From Turritopsis dohrnii (Eukaryota; Cnidaria; Hydrozoa; Anthoathecata; Oceaniidae), in the NCBI GenBank assembly GCA_027922465.2, contig BQMF02000219.1, forward strand, positions 62,001 through 126,000: 64,000 bases of DNA, read 5' to 3'. The stretch's first letter is position 1. Each line of letters opens with the position of its first letter. The translations under genes and the position numbers were made by a program. Below are positions 11,409 through 20,552 of this stretch, piece by piece. The notes below the pieces were generated by a model. That model had not been told where the DNA came from. It saw only the letters and a program-made list of their open reading frames with translations, and did no database searches.

Positions 11409-12539
11409 ATGGGCGACGATGTGGACCCCTCTAAAATCATTATAAACAATGAAGGAGAACGCAAATGTACTATAACTGCATGTACAAACAACTTGGAACG
11501 ACAAAGTCTTCACTGCCACAAATGTAAACGAAAGGTGCACTACCAATGTACACTTTTACCTTTATACCAACTGCAACAGTATGTTCACTTCGGGAGTAAC
11601 TACCGAAAATATATTTGCATTAATTGCGTCGAAATACAAAGTGATCTCCGTGAAATTATCCCAGAAAACCCTGCTAACAACGAAGCCCTACAAATAGAAT
11701 TGGAAAACCAAAGGAAACTTACAAAATCTCTTGAAGATGAAGTGAAGAAACTAAGAGAGATTGTGAAGAAGTATGAAAACGAAGATGTTAACAATCCGAC
11801 AAAGAAAAGAAAACGAAATCAGCAAAATGAGGAAATGAATGAAGAAAGTGATCTGAAACCCGACCATGCAAATCTACTGGAAAATATAAAAACCATGATG
11901 GAAACTCGATTCAACGAAATGGAGCATAAAATCACAAATATTGTGGAACAAAAGATTGATGAAAAACACAAGAGCGATCAAGCAGTGATGAAAGTATCAT
12001 TTGCGGACACAATAAGAAAAAACCTAAATGAAGAAACCATAGAAAATGCAATCAGAGAGTCAGTCAATAAGGAATTATTACAAGAAACTGAACGGGCAAA
12101 GAGAGAAAAGAATATAATTATACACAGCATAACAGAAAAGAAAGAACCTGGAAAAGAAAATGAAGAATACGACGATAAGTTTATCGCATCCTTATTTCAA
12201 ATACTTGGAACAAAGGTTAAACCAATGAAAATAAGTCGAATTGGAAATGAATCCGACGGAAAAAACAGGCCTGTTAAACTGACAATGAATTCAACTGATG
12301 ATAAAGATCAAGTCATGTCCAGACTCGTCAACTTAAAAAATGCCGAAGACCAATACAGAGTCATAAGTGTTCGAGATGATTATACAATCGGAGAGCGAGA
12401 TCTCATTAGGCAGTGGATAAAAAGGGCAGACGAAAAGAACAAGAAAGAAAAAACAAACGACTGGAAAGTACGAGGAACCCCAAAAAACGGTCTAAGACTT
12501 GTCAAAGTGACAAAGAAAAACAGGGAAGACCAACAATAA
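11409..12539 (+). CDS. Retrotransposon ORF1, zinc-finger/coiled-coil RNA-binding protein, 376 aa
   Basis: The N-terminal 75 residues carry a PHD-like metal site: CTITAC, then CHKCKRKVHYQC, then YICINC. About 95-125 is a charged coiled coil (LEDEVKKLREIVKKYENE), followed by a basic KKRKRN patch that could serve for nuclear import, a second coiled coil at about 160-200, and a C-terminal globular part (about 230-376) with KNIIIHSI at its start and a strongly basic tail. This architecture (PHD finger, coiled coil, RNA-recognition-like fold, basic end) is that of ORF1 proteins that coat the template RNA in CR1- and L1-like elements. No frame interruptions. The RNA-recognition fold is inferred from layout, not from clear RNP motifs. 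Confidence 0.8.
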   Translation: MGDDVDPSKIIINNEGERKCTITACTNNLERQSLHCHKCKRKVHYQCTLLPLYQLQQYVHFGSNYRKYICINCVEIQSDLREIIPENPANNEALQIELENQRKLTKSLEDEVKKLREIVKKYENEDVNNPTKKRKRNQQNEEMNEESDLKPDHANLLENIKTMMETRFNEMEHKITNIVEQKIDEKHKSDQAVMKVSFADTIRKNLNEETIENAIRESVNKELLQETERAKREKNIIIHSITEKKEPGKENEEYDDKFIASLFQILGTKVKPMKISRIGNESDGKNRPVKLTMNSTDDKDQVMSRLVNLKNAEDQYRVISVRDDYTIGERDLIRQWIKRADEKNKKEKTNDWKVRGTPKNGLRLVKVTKKNREDQQ

Positions 12540-12624
12540 ATTCAAAACATAATGAACACGAAAGTATTACACAAATAAAAACGTCAAAAATACAGGAAAA
12601 ACAAAACGAAAAAAAAAAAAAGAA

Positions 12625-15600
12625 ATGCACAAAAACAACAAAATCACACAAAATAAATTTTTTCATAGCTGGTCCTTCGGAACAATCAATATTAGATCAG
12701 AAAAAGAGAGTGATCGAGGTGCCAAAATATATATGATTGCAAAGGAAGTAGCGAAAGCTGGTTTAACCTTTTGTTGCCTGCAAGAAGTGAAATTCCTTAA
12801 CTCTGGTAAAAAACTTATACAACTTAATACTGGTGAAGAATTCGAATTTTACTGGTGTGGTAAAAAGAAGAAAAGAGAAGCTGGTGTCGCCTTTCTAATC
12901 AAGTCAGACCCTAACATCATTATAAAGGACTTTGACACTCAAGACTCACGAATTATGACCGTTAACTTAAGGATATATGGTTTCAATATAAGAGTAATTA
13001 ACGTGTATGCTCCAACAAACTCAGACAGCAGCGAGAACAAAAAAGATATGTTCTATAGATCACTAAAAAATGCATGCCAGAAACAAGAGAAACATCAGAA
13101 ATTAATCATCGCTGGAGATTTTAACGCAAAAACATCACTTGCATTTAAAAAATGCCACTTCAATGGACTGAATATAGTTGAAGATGAAGATTGCAATGAC
13201 AATGGCACCAGACTAAAATCTTTTTGCAGAAACAAGAAATTATGTATTTCTTCCACATTTTTCGACTATCCAAAAGAGAATCGATACACATGGTATAGCC
13301 CGGACAAGAGAACTAAGAGGATAAATGACTATGTCATAACCGAACAGTACGTACAAGAATACGTGACAGACTGCTTTGCTAGACCTGATCTTGATTTTGA
13401 TAGTGATCACTGCCTGTTACAAACCTCTCTTCTTACACCCATGACACGGCGGGCAAGGTGGAAACCAAAGTATACACAGTCAAAGAAAGTATTGAACATC
13501 AAGCTACTACAAGACAGCCATATACAAAAGCAATTTCAAGATCTTATCATAAAAAAATTAAAAACATCCAATCAAGAAATGTTATCACCAAACCGACAAT
13601 CGATGAGAATTACTGGAATATTAAAGTCAGCAGCACAGCGTGTATTGCCGCCAGCTAAGAAGAAAAAGATATGTTCAGAAATCTGGAAAGATGACGAAGA
13701 GCTCAATAGAATTTTACATCAAAGACAAAAAACTGAAAAACAAACAGACCGATATAGAATACTCAGCAAAGCAATAAAGAAGCGTGTAAATGATCTAAGA
13801 AACGTGCAAATGCAAAAAGAAGCAAATGAAATCAATGAGCATTCGTGTAAAAGAGAAGTTGCTGAGCTATTTCGTTGCATGAAATCTGACATGTCTACAT
13901 TTAAGAACATAGATAAGAAAACACAATGTGATCCAAACAACCTGAAGATCTATTTTATGAAACACTTTAATAATAGAGCAACAACAGACGATCCACCTGA
14001 ATTGACAGAAGCACCAAATTTCATAAAGGAGCTACAAAACTTGAGTGACCTCGACATCAAAACCACCCCTCCGGATGCAGAAGAACTAGTTAACACTGTC
14101 GCAAAAATGAAAAATGGAAAAGCAGCCAACGACATCCCTATGGAATACATAAAAAGTGCCATGAAGTGTCCTGAATTCCAACTAGAGATGATTAGTTTAT
14201 ACGAAACGATATGGAAAACCAACATGATACCTAAAAAATGGACCCACTCGAATTTAGTAACAATATGGAAAGGTGCATCGAAAGGCAGCTACACAGACCC
14301 TAAAGCATACAGAGCTATACAAATAGGATCATCCCTCTGCAAAATAATCGTTATAGTCATAATAAATCGTCTAACAAATTGGTACGAAAAACAACTTCTA
14401 GACCAGCAACAAGGTTTTAGAACAGGAAGAAGAACTTCTGATGGAATATTTATTGCAAAACGGATACATCAAATAACTGATAAAATGAAAAAGCCAATAT
14501 ATGTCCTCTTCATTGATCTTACAGCGGCATTTGATCACATCGAAAGGAACTGGATGTTCAAGTCTATCTACCAACGATTTCACCCTAGCGCAAACAACAA
14601 ATTGATTCTACTATTGGAATCACTTTATTCATACACAACAACCGCTCTGATACAATCACCAAACGACGTATTTGAATTAATTCTGGGAGTGAGACAAGGT
14701 GGCCCCGAATCCCCTATACTATATAATCTTTATATGGACTATGTCATGCGTATATTTGAAGAAGAATGTAAGACAAAAGAAATCAAGCATTTATACCTCG
14801 ACTACCATATTCCACATACAGCAACAACACGTAACCGAATCTCTTCTGGTATGCACGTTATCGATTGGATTGGATATGCAGATGATATAGCGCTAGTCTA
14901 TGAGGACCCCAAAAACATGCAACGTGGTCTTAACATTCTATCAGAAACGCTAAGCAGATTTCATCTCGAGTTGAACATACCAAAAACAAAATCAATGATT
15001 CTTAATCATCAATACCTGAATTCGAACTATCCATCTTCAATCCTTTCCATAAATGATATCTCAATAGATAATGTATCAGTTTTCAAATATCTTGGCTGCC
15101 AAATAAAATTCGACGAGCCATTGACTGGGAATACCGAAATCGAACTTCGCGTTGATTCCGCATTAAACAAATTCTACGAACTTGGACAGAAACTTTTAAA
15201 TCGGAAAATCATGTTGAGTACTCGTGTGCAACTTCTTAATGTCCTTGTACGTAGTCGCTTGACATATGGCTGTCAAACATGGAACCTTACAAAACGACAA
15301 GTAAACCACATCAACGCAACATACAATACAATGATCAGAAAAATGGTGAGAGGCGGATATCGCAGAAAAGAAGGATCGTTCAGTTACGAACTTACGAATG
15401 AAGATCTCCTACAAAAATGCAAAACAGAAAGTATCATTCAACACATACAAAGACAACAGCGAAACTATGTTGCACACACCATTCGTAAACCAGACACCAG
15501 CATTACAAAAAGATTGCTCTTTAACAACAACAAAAGAACGAAACAAGGTCGACAAATAACACTTTACAACACAGTCATCATAAATGAATGCATCACACCA

Positions 15601-15639
15601 GAAGTATTGCACCTTAACGCCCTCTCACGACTCTATTAA
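12625..15639 (+). CDS. Retrotransposon ORF2, AP endonuclease-reverse transcriptase, 1004 aa
   Basis: The endonuclease domain (about 17-265) has all the expected sites: TINIRS, LQEVKF, VYAPTN, AGDFNAK, DYVITE and SDHCLL. The reverse transcriptase (about 480-790) has KNGKAANDIPMEYIK, LVTIWKG, FRTGRRTSDGI, the motif A aspartate in LFIDLTAAFDHIE, motif B RQGGPESPILYNLYMD and the catalytic YADD in IGYADDIALV. The C-terminal part has FKYLGCQI and LTYGCQTWNL. There is no RNase H and no stop codon. It nicks the target and copies its RNA there (target-primed reverse transcription). The FKYLG and YGCQTWNL blocks resemble RTE-like elements, but ORF1 with a PHD-like finger is more CR1- or L1-like; I leave the clade open. 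The effective start may lie downstream of the first ATG. Confidence 0.9.
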   Translation: MHKNNKITQNKFFHSWSFGTINIRSEKESDRGAKIYMIAKEVAKAGLTFCCLQEVKFLNSGKKLIQLNTGEEFEFYWCGKKKKREAGVAFLIKSDPNIIIKDFDTQDSRIMTVNLRIYGFNIRVINVYAPTNSDSSENKKDMFYRSLKNACQKQEKHQKLIIAGDFNAKTSLAFKKCHFNGLNIVEDEDCNDNGTRLKSFCRNKKLCISSTFFDYPKENRYTWYSPDKRTKRINDYVITEQYVQEYVTDCFARPDLDFDSDHCLLQTSLLTPMTRRARWKPKYTQSKKVLNIKLLQDSHIQKQFQDLIIKKLKTSNQEMLSPNRQSMRITGILKSAAQRVLPPAKKKKICSEIWKDDEELNRILHQRQKTEKQTDRYRILSKAIKKRVNDLRNVQMQKEANEINEHSCKREVAELFRCMKSDMSTFKNIDKKTQCDPNNLKIYFMKHFNNRATTDDPPELTEAPNFIKELQNLSDLDIKTTPPDAEELVNTVAKMKNGKAANDIPMEYIKSAMKCPEFQLEMISLYETIWKTNMIPKKWTHSNLVTIWKGASKGSYTDPKAYRAIQIGSSLCKIIVIVIINRLTNWYEKQLLDQQQGFRTGRRTSDGIFIAKRIHQITDKMKKPIYVLFIDLTAAFDHIERNWMFKSIYQRFHPSANNKLILLLESLYSYTTTALIQSPNDVFELILGVRQGGPESPILYNLYMDYVMRIFEEECKTKEIKHLYLDYHIPHTATTRNRISSGMHVIDWIGYADDIALVYEDPKNMQRGLNILSETLSRFHLELNIPKTKSMILNHQYLNSNYPSSILSINDISIDNVSVFKYLGCQIKFDEPLTGNTEIELRVDSALNKFYELGQKLLNRKIMLSTRVQLLNVLVRSRLTYGCQTWNLTKRQVNHINATYNTMIRKMVRGGYRRKEGSFSYELTNEDLLQKCKTESIIQHIQRQQRNYVAHTIRKPDTSITKRLLFNNNKRTKQGRQITLYNTVIINECITPEVLHLNALSRLY

Positions 15640-15746
15640 GAACAGATTTGTATTTGTATTTGGTCGGCCAGTTAGGTTTCGACCGGTCAATATCTAATGT
15701 AATTTAGATTGATCTAATAATATATATATATGCGTAAAAATTATTT

Positions 15747-16048
15747 ACTGTTGTTAGCACTAAACTTCGTGACAGCTGTTTTAGAATTTCCTCTAAAGAA
15801 ATTGTATTCTTGACATCAAAAGGGACTTCTTCAACAACTTTTCAGTGTAAAGTAGCTAAGATAAGAGACTTAAAGCCTGTTTTCACTAACCCAGTCAGTT
15901 CATTGAAACTTGGTATTGGGTTAATGTCGCATCATTTAATTGAGACTTTACCTGTTCGGACAATTTCTGTAACAGAACTTAGAATAAAGATGGTGTGTTT
16001 GCCGTATAGACACCAATATGCTTTATACCCATTGTTGCATAGTGTTTA
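15747..16048 (+). CDS. TNP2-type transposase, C-terminal part
   Basis: The frame resumes after the retrotransposon with TKLRDSCFRISSKEIVFL, then FQCKVAKIRDLKPVFTNP, SSLKLGI and YRHQYALYPLLHSV before the stop at 16046-16048. The order (a DSCF start, a short beta-rich region, an LGI block and a PLLHSV end) is what I expect for the C-terminal region that follows the catalytic core in animal TNP2-type transposases; there are no competing reading frames with coding character. The joint to the first part is lost in the insertion. An alternative is that it starts with an exon at the acceptor CTGTTTTAG (15783). The DUF4806 gene begins about 410 bp downstream in the same direction. Confidence 0.7.
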
Positions 16049-16461
16049 ATTAATTAATTAATTGTGATTAAAACTTGGCCTTTTGTAAAAATTTTGTTAA
16101 ACTAGTAAATGTGTAAGCTGTAGACATAACAATCCTGGATCATAACAAGCTCATTCTACGTTTTTGTTTCAAATTTGCAGGGATACTTCTGCCTGTCAGG
16201 GCATCTTGCTTAGTTCTGATTTTTTGAAAGTTCTGATTGTCTTTTAATTTACTGTACCTTGTGGTTGTTTTATTCCTTATAATGAATTAGATTTGTTACA
16301 CATTTTTTAGTTTGAATATATTGTTGTTTAAAGATTGCCTTACATTAAATTTTGTTTACTATTTCTAAACAACTTGAATGAATGTATTTTATATTTTCCC
16401 ATCCTTGAACACCTGTATCTTACCTTAATTCCTTTTTTTTAAAAATTATTATAGTTAAGAA

Positions 16462-18605
16462 ATGTCTTGGACAAAAGCTATATGGATCGAAAATAATAAA
16501 GAGACTGTTGGTGTGGTGCTGAGCAAGTGGATAAGTGATGGTTTTTTATACTGGCCTGTCAATATCAATGCCAACAGAGCCGAAAAAGAGAACTTATGGC
16601 CATCTGAAAATTGGAAGAAGCTGAAGATAATTAAAAAAGTATCATCACATGGTAAGTAACAGTTTCTCTAATTTGCTAGCATAATGATTGCAGTTGATTT
16701 TCATGGGTCAGTGGGTTTTCAACTTTCTTCAATTTTGTGTTTGTAGATAATCGATACATTTGCAATGCAGCAGAGACTTCCTCCAATGAAAGCAGCGACG
16801 ATACAACCAGTAAGTGTTGTATAAACTTTATCTTCAGCTACACTCATTACTTTTAATTTTCTTTTTTGGCATTAAAAGATTTATAACCTGTTTCATTAAT
16901 TTACTTTCATCAATTGCAGGTGGTTCTACATCCTGCTATCCTGTGAAAGGTCAGTTTTATTTTTAACGTTTATTATTATTATTGATATAGTCTTCAAGTT
17001 TAATGTAACGAACTTCTTCTCAATTGCTCATTGTTGACTGTAAATTTCAATTTTGTGGGGGATATAATTCAGTCTTACTATATTGAACTATTTATTCGAT
17101 TTTCAATGGTTTTTTAACTGATTATAATAATACAATTTTTATTTTAGAAATACCTAATTTCCCAGAATGCAGTCGAGGCACTTTGGCAAGGGAAAGATCT
17201 AGATCTCGCTCTCCTGTTCATTGCAGGTCACTTTCCCCATCGGGACTAAATGATGATGTTGAGCAACCAGTTGCCTCATCATCACCTAAGGAAAGGAGTG
17301 ATGTTATGGAAATGGGTAGTAAGTGTGTTTATTATTACATTTTTCATGCTTTAAAATGTTAATGAATAGCTGAACACTATTTATCATGTGTTTCATTTTA
17401 GCATTGTTCTAAGATTTTGTGTGCCAATATTACCAGTAACATAATCTACATTTCTCATATTGGACATTTCAAAACATTAGCATTTTCTTTAGAATTTCAA
17501 CGTATTGTTCTGCATAAGTTGGCAGAACTTAAGCAAGAATTAAAAGAACTAAAAAAAAGGGCAGAGCCTCCAAACGTGAGAGTCGAGATAGACCAAATGT
17601 CCACAATGGACGATTTTAATATCTTTGAGGAAAAATATAAAGAAAAAGAAGAACAAAATAAGATGGTAGGTTTTCGTAATTTGGCTTTCTTTATTTGAAC
17701 ACTTCAATAAAAGATTACCGAAATTATGGTTTACACTGTATGATAAATTTTGGGTCATGTGTTGACTGATTGAAACAGGTTGGCCACTCACACTGGAAAG
17801 GCTAGAAAATGCTTGAATATGTTTAAGAGAAAATTTGATACTTCATTATACTGATTAATTTGAAAATCAAAATAGTATTCTACAGTGTGGAACAGCGTGG
17901 ATGTGAAGTTCTTGGTTTTTACTTTTAGATTGACCAGTTAGAAAAGATAGGAGGCCGCAGTTTGAAAGAAAATGTTGACAGAGTCTTGTTGCGGTATGTA
18001 GTAGACTGATGGAAACTGACATGCAAAACTTATCTTCGCTGCTATTAATTATTCTTAATGTTATTTAGTTTGATGAGTTACGGCTTGTTGGCAAAGTTCA
18101 ACATGAGTGGAAAAGGCTCCCTCGGGAAAAGGGCCTTTGTTGGTACTAATGCACATACAGTCGTAATAGGTTTGTCTTGTTTGTTTGTTCGCTTTTTAAT
18201 GGTTATGGGGGGCTGAGACCCTGGAGGAAACTATGTCTGCACCTTTTTTTTTATTTAAAATAATCAATAATTTTTATACCTTACAGCTCTTCCTTACGCC
18301 GGCCCTTAATCGGCGTTATTTATTACGGGTGGCGGGAATAAGGTCCAGCGTTAGATGTCTATCTGCGAGAGTTTGACCATAGATTTTTGAAAAAAAATGC
18401 CAAAAAGGGCTGGCGTTAGATTTGGGCTGGCCTTTCCTTAGGCCCATAATGTATACCTATATGTCAATTACTTAATTTTGTAGCTGCGGTGATGAGATCA
18501 CAAACAACCACTGAAAGTGAAGTCACCAAAGTGATATGCGATACGTTAAAGTATGCCCCGGACAAAGTTGGTGGTGGCGGTCGCAAAAGTGATCAACCTA
18601 GATGA
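16462..18605 (+). CDS. DUF4806-domain protein of the transposon, 8 exons, 304 aa
   Basis: Eight exons join in frame at GT..AG borders: 16462-16651, 16747-16809, 16920-16949, 17148-17318, 17493-17665, 17929-17993, 18069-18169 and 18484-18605, 915 nt in all including the stop. The N-terminus (MSWTKAIWIENN, VLSKWISDG, WPVN) is the small tryptophan-rich domain usually found at the start of these proteins. A Ser/Arg-rich linker (RERSRSRSPVH) is followed by a coiled coil (LAELKQELKELKKR) and the C-terminal DUF4806: STMDDFNIFEEKYKEKEEQN, IDQLEKIGGRSLKENV, LMSYGLLAKFNMSGKGS, then EVTKVICDTLKYAPD. Its biochemical function is unknown. Its place between the transposase and the right array, in the same direction, suggests an accessory protein for transposition. 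The clean frame and splice sites argue it is or was recently expressed. An intron-rich small gene is unusual for a transposon of this kind. Confidence 0.87.
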
Positions 18606-19204
18606 TTTGTTGGTTGTATTCAGTATTTTTTATCTAAAAGACTGTGCTCGAGTTCAGAACCATTAGTAAGATGAAATAGTCCGTTTCTTCAGCTCCTATT
18701 AATAACGTGATTTGAATATTCTTGCGTTCACTTTACAACTCTTCCGATTTTTGACTTCTAAGAAACTAAATGTACTCAATTTTCATTTAACCTACTATAG
18801 ACATATCCTTAAGGTATTCATCGTCTTGCCCTCCTCTCGTTACTAGTCTAAATAATTTTTACGTAATCTGTGATAACAAAAACAATTCTTTGACCATTTA
18901 TTATACAACGAAGTGAAAGCTGCTACGATAGATAAATTATGAATATGTGGATAGGATTAGACTTCTTGTATACATCAACTTGTGGTTATGAACAACGATT
19001 GCTTGTAAATTTACTGTAAATATTTTAGACCTAATTGTGTGTACATATGTAATTAGCAGAAATGAACTAATAATATTTGAAAAGATTTCAAAATTGAAAT
19101 TGTTTTTTGCATTCCTGTTTGACCTCCATCACATGAAATATTTGCTGTTTTATAAACAACCTTCGCACAACATTGTATAGCTACGTCTTGTAGTCTTGTA
19201 TATC
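18606..19204. other. 3' flank of the DUF4806 gene
   Basis: AT-rich DNA between the stop codon and the right palindrome array. Nothing coding seen. Confidence 0.5.
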
Positions 19205-19701
19205 ACTCGTATTAAGGGTATGCCTCTAACATCGTTGCAATGCGTGATAGTAGCGTTGATGGGATGTTGTAGCAACGTTGCCGTAATACCTTATAAATTA
19301 TGTTCACAACCTTACGGCAACGTTGTGACAACGGCTGGACTATAACGTTTGTACAATGTGATACTTCTAACATTGTTACAACGTTGGATAACAACGTTTG
19401 TATAACGTATTCGCGTAACGTTGTAACAACGTTACGTAAATACCGTCTAAATGTATTACGTTCACAACCTTCAGACAACGTTGTGACAACAGCTGGACTA
19501 TAACGTTTATACAATGTGGTATTTCTGACATCGTTACAACGTTGGATAACAACGTTTCTATAACGTTGTTTACGTAACGTCGTAACAACGTTACGTAAAT
19601 ACCGTCTAAATGTATTACGTTCACAACCTCTACGCAACGTTGAAACAATGTTGGAAATAACGTTGAGACAACGTTGTTACAACGGTTTTGTGCCCACTGG
19701 G
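19205..19701. repeat. Right subterminal array of AACGTT palindromes
   Basis: Dense ACAACGTTGT, TAACGTT and AACGTTA palindromes end in GTGCCCACTGGG. A unit of roughly 177 bp is present twice (compare 19313-19489 with 19490-19660, for example GTTCACAACCT at 19300, 19470 and 19619). It mirrors the left array in palindrome content but not in monomer. The amino acid strings obtained by translating it (repeating NVVTTLR) come from the repeat and not from a gene. Confidence 0.88.
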
Positions 19702-20552
19702 TTCAAATTTGAAGATTGAATGACTTCTACAATGCAACATCATATTTTTGATCACACACTCCCAAGGCATCCATGACAGCATAACTGATATATATATATA
19801 TAGATCAAAAATTGATCAAACAAAAATAGAACTATAACAGTTAATCCCGCTAGAAAGTTTGTCAACTTTTGTTCCCAGGGATGATGGAAAATTACCTTTC
19901 AAAAAGTGTAAATAGGACTTAACTAAAAACAACAGAAGCTTTTACATACAAAGAAAAGAAATACGCGTAAGGTGCGAATCGTAACCATGGATACACATTT
20001 TATATGACAGTTTTTTTAAAAAGAAACGATGTAAGAGCTAAAAGAAGAAAAAAAACACAAACTTTTTCGAAAATAAAATTAAGAAACAAAGTAAAAGCGA
20101 AAAACTCATCAGATATACTTTGTTTGAAACTAACTACGTATCTACCTAATCTAGCTACTAAGCATTAAAAAATATAGCTTTTAAAAAGTTTAACTATGAA
20201 CGACTTCGATAAATTTTTTCCTAACTGCAAGAGAGCTTCGAACCACAAGATGTTACCAACAACGAACTTTTAACATTACAAGTCTATTACAAACGATGCT
20301 TCGAATTTGGTGGAAGTGAAGCTCTCCATTGGATTTTTAGTGGGAGAAATGTCGGTTTTTTCGTGAAAAAGTGGGAAAATACTAAAATACTTTATAAAGA
20401 ATGTTTTGGTAGTTTTCATGTAAATGTACGCACGAAATTTCAAAAAGTCGCTAGGTTTGGACAACAGAAAAAAGAAGACAAGATGCCCTTACAGGCATAA
20501 GGATTTCTGCGAAACCAGCTGAAGCATGAGAAATGAAAGACTAGTGACATTC
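19702..20552. repeat. Duplicated unit, copy 1 (empty site)
   Basis: Begins TTCAAATTTGAAG immediately after the right end of the 18.4-kb element and is followed at 20553 by a second copy with the same start. The two align over about 650 bp with scattered differences. Copy 1 contains GAAACTAACTACGTATC uninterrupted, which is the target site of the transposon found in copy 2. No coding sequence recognised. Confidence 0.85.

Larger units (their letters stand above)
11239..15746 (+). mobile_element. Two-ORF non-LTR retrotransposon, apparently full length
   Basis: Contains an intact ORF1 (11409-12539) and an intact ORF2 (12625-15639) separated by 85 bp. It begins with a run of about 38 T and a 5' leader, and ends in a 3' leader with (AT) repeats near 15718-15732. 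It interrupts the TNP2-type transposase. I cannot define a target-site duplication, so both boundaries are approximate. The T run at the 5' side is unusual because the A-rich tail should be at the 3' side. The uninterrupted ORFs make it the youngest-looking autonomous element in the window. Confidence 0.85.
1301..19701 (+). mobile_element. 18.4-kb CCCAG-ended DNA transposon with TNP2-type transposase and DUF4806 gene
   Basis: Left end CCCAGTGGGCACACAACG; the right end, read on the other strand, is CCCAGTGGGCACAAAACC, so the two ends are inverted copies. Inside each end is an array rich in the palindrome AACGTT (about 1301-2480 and 19205-19701). Between them lie a C2H2 zinc-finger gene, a TNP2-type transposase and a DUF4806 gene; the last two read in the same direction and lead straight into the right array, which supports their belonging to the element. 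A CR1 3' end and a full non-LTR retrotransposon are later insertions. Flanks are TA on the left and TT on the right, so the target duplication is imperfect, and the two flanks are unrelated sequences (Helitron helicase and a duplicated unit). The ends may therefore derive from recombination between two related elements. The TNP2-type transposase suggests the CMC (CACTA/Mirage/Chapaev) superfamily; that assignment is inference. Confidence 0.7.

Noticed and set aside
19212..19648. Minus-strand frames of 90-141 residues with repeating NVVTTLR
   Set aside because: They are translations of the AACGTT palindrome array in a transposon end, not a protein.
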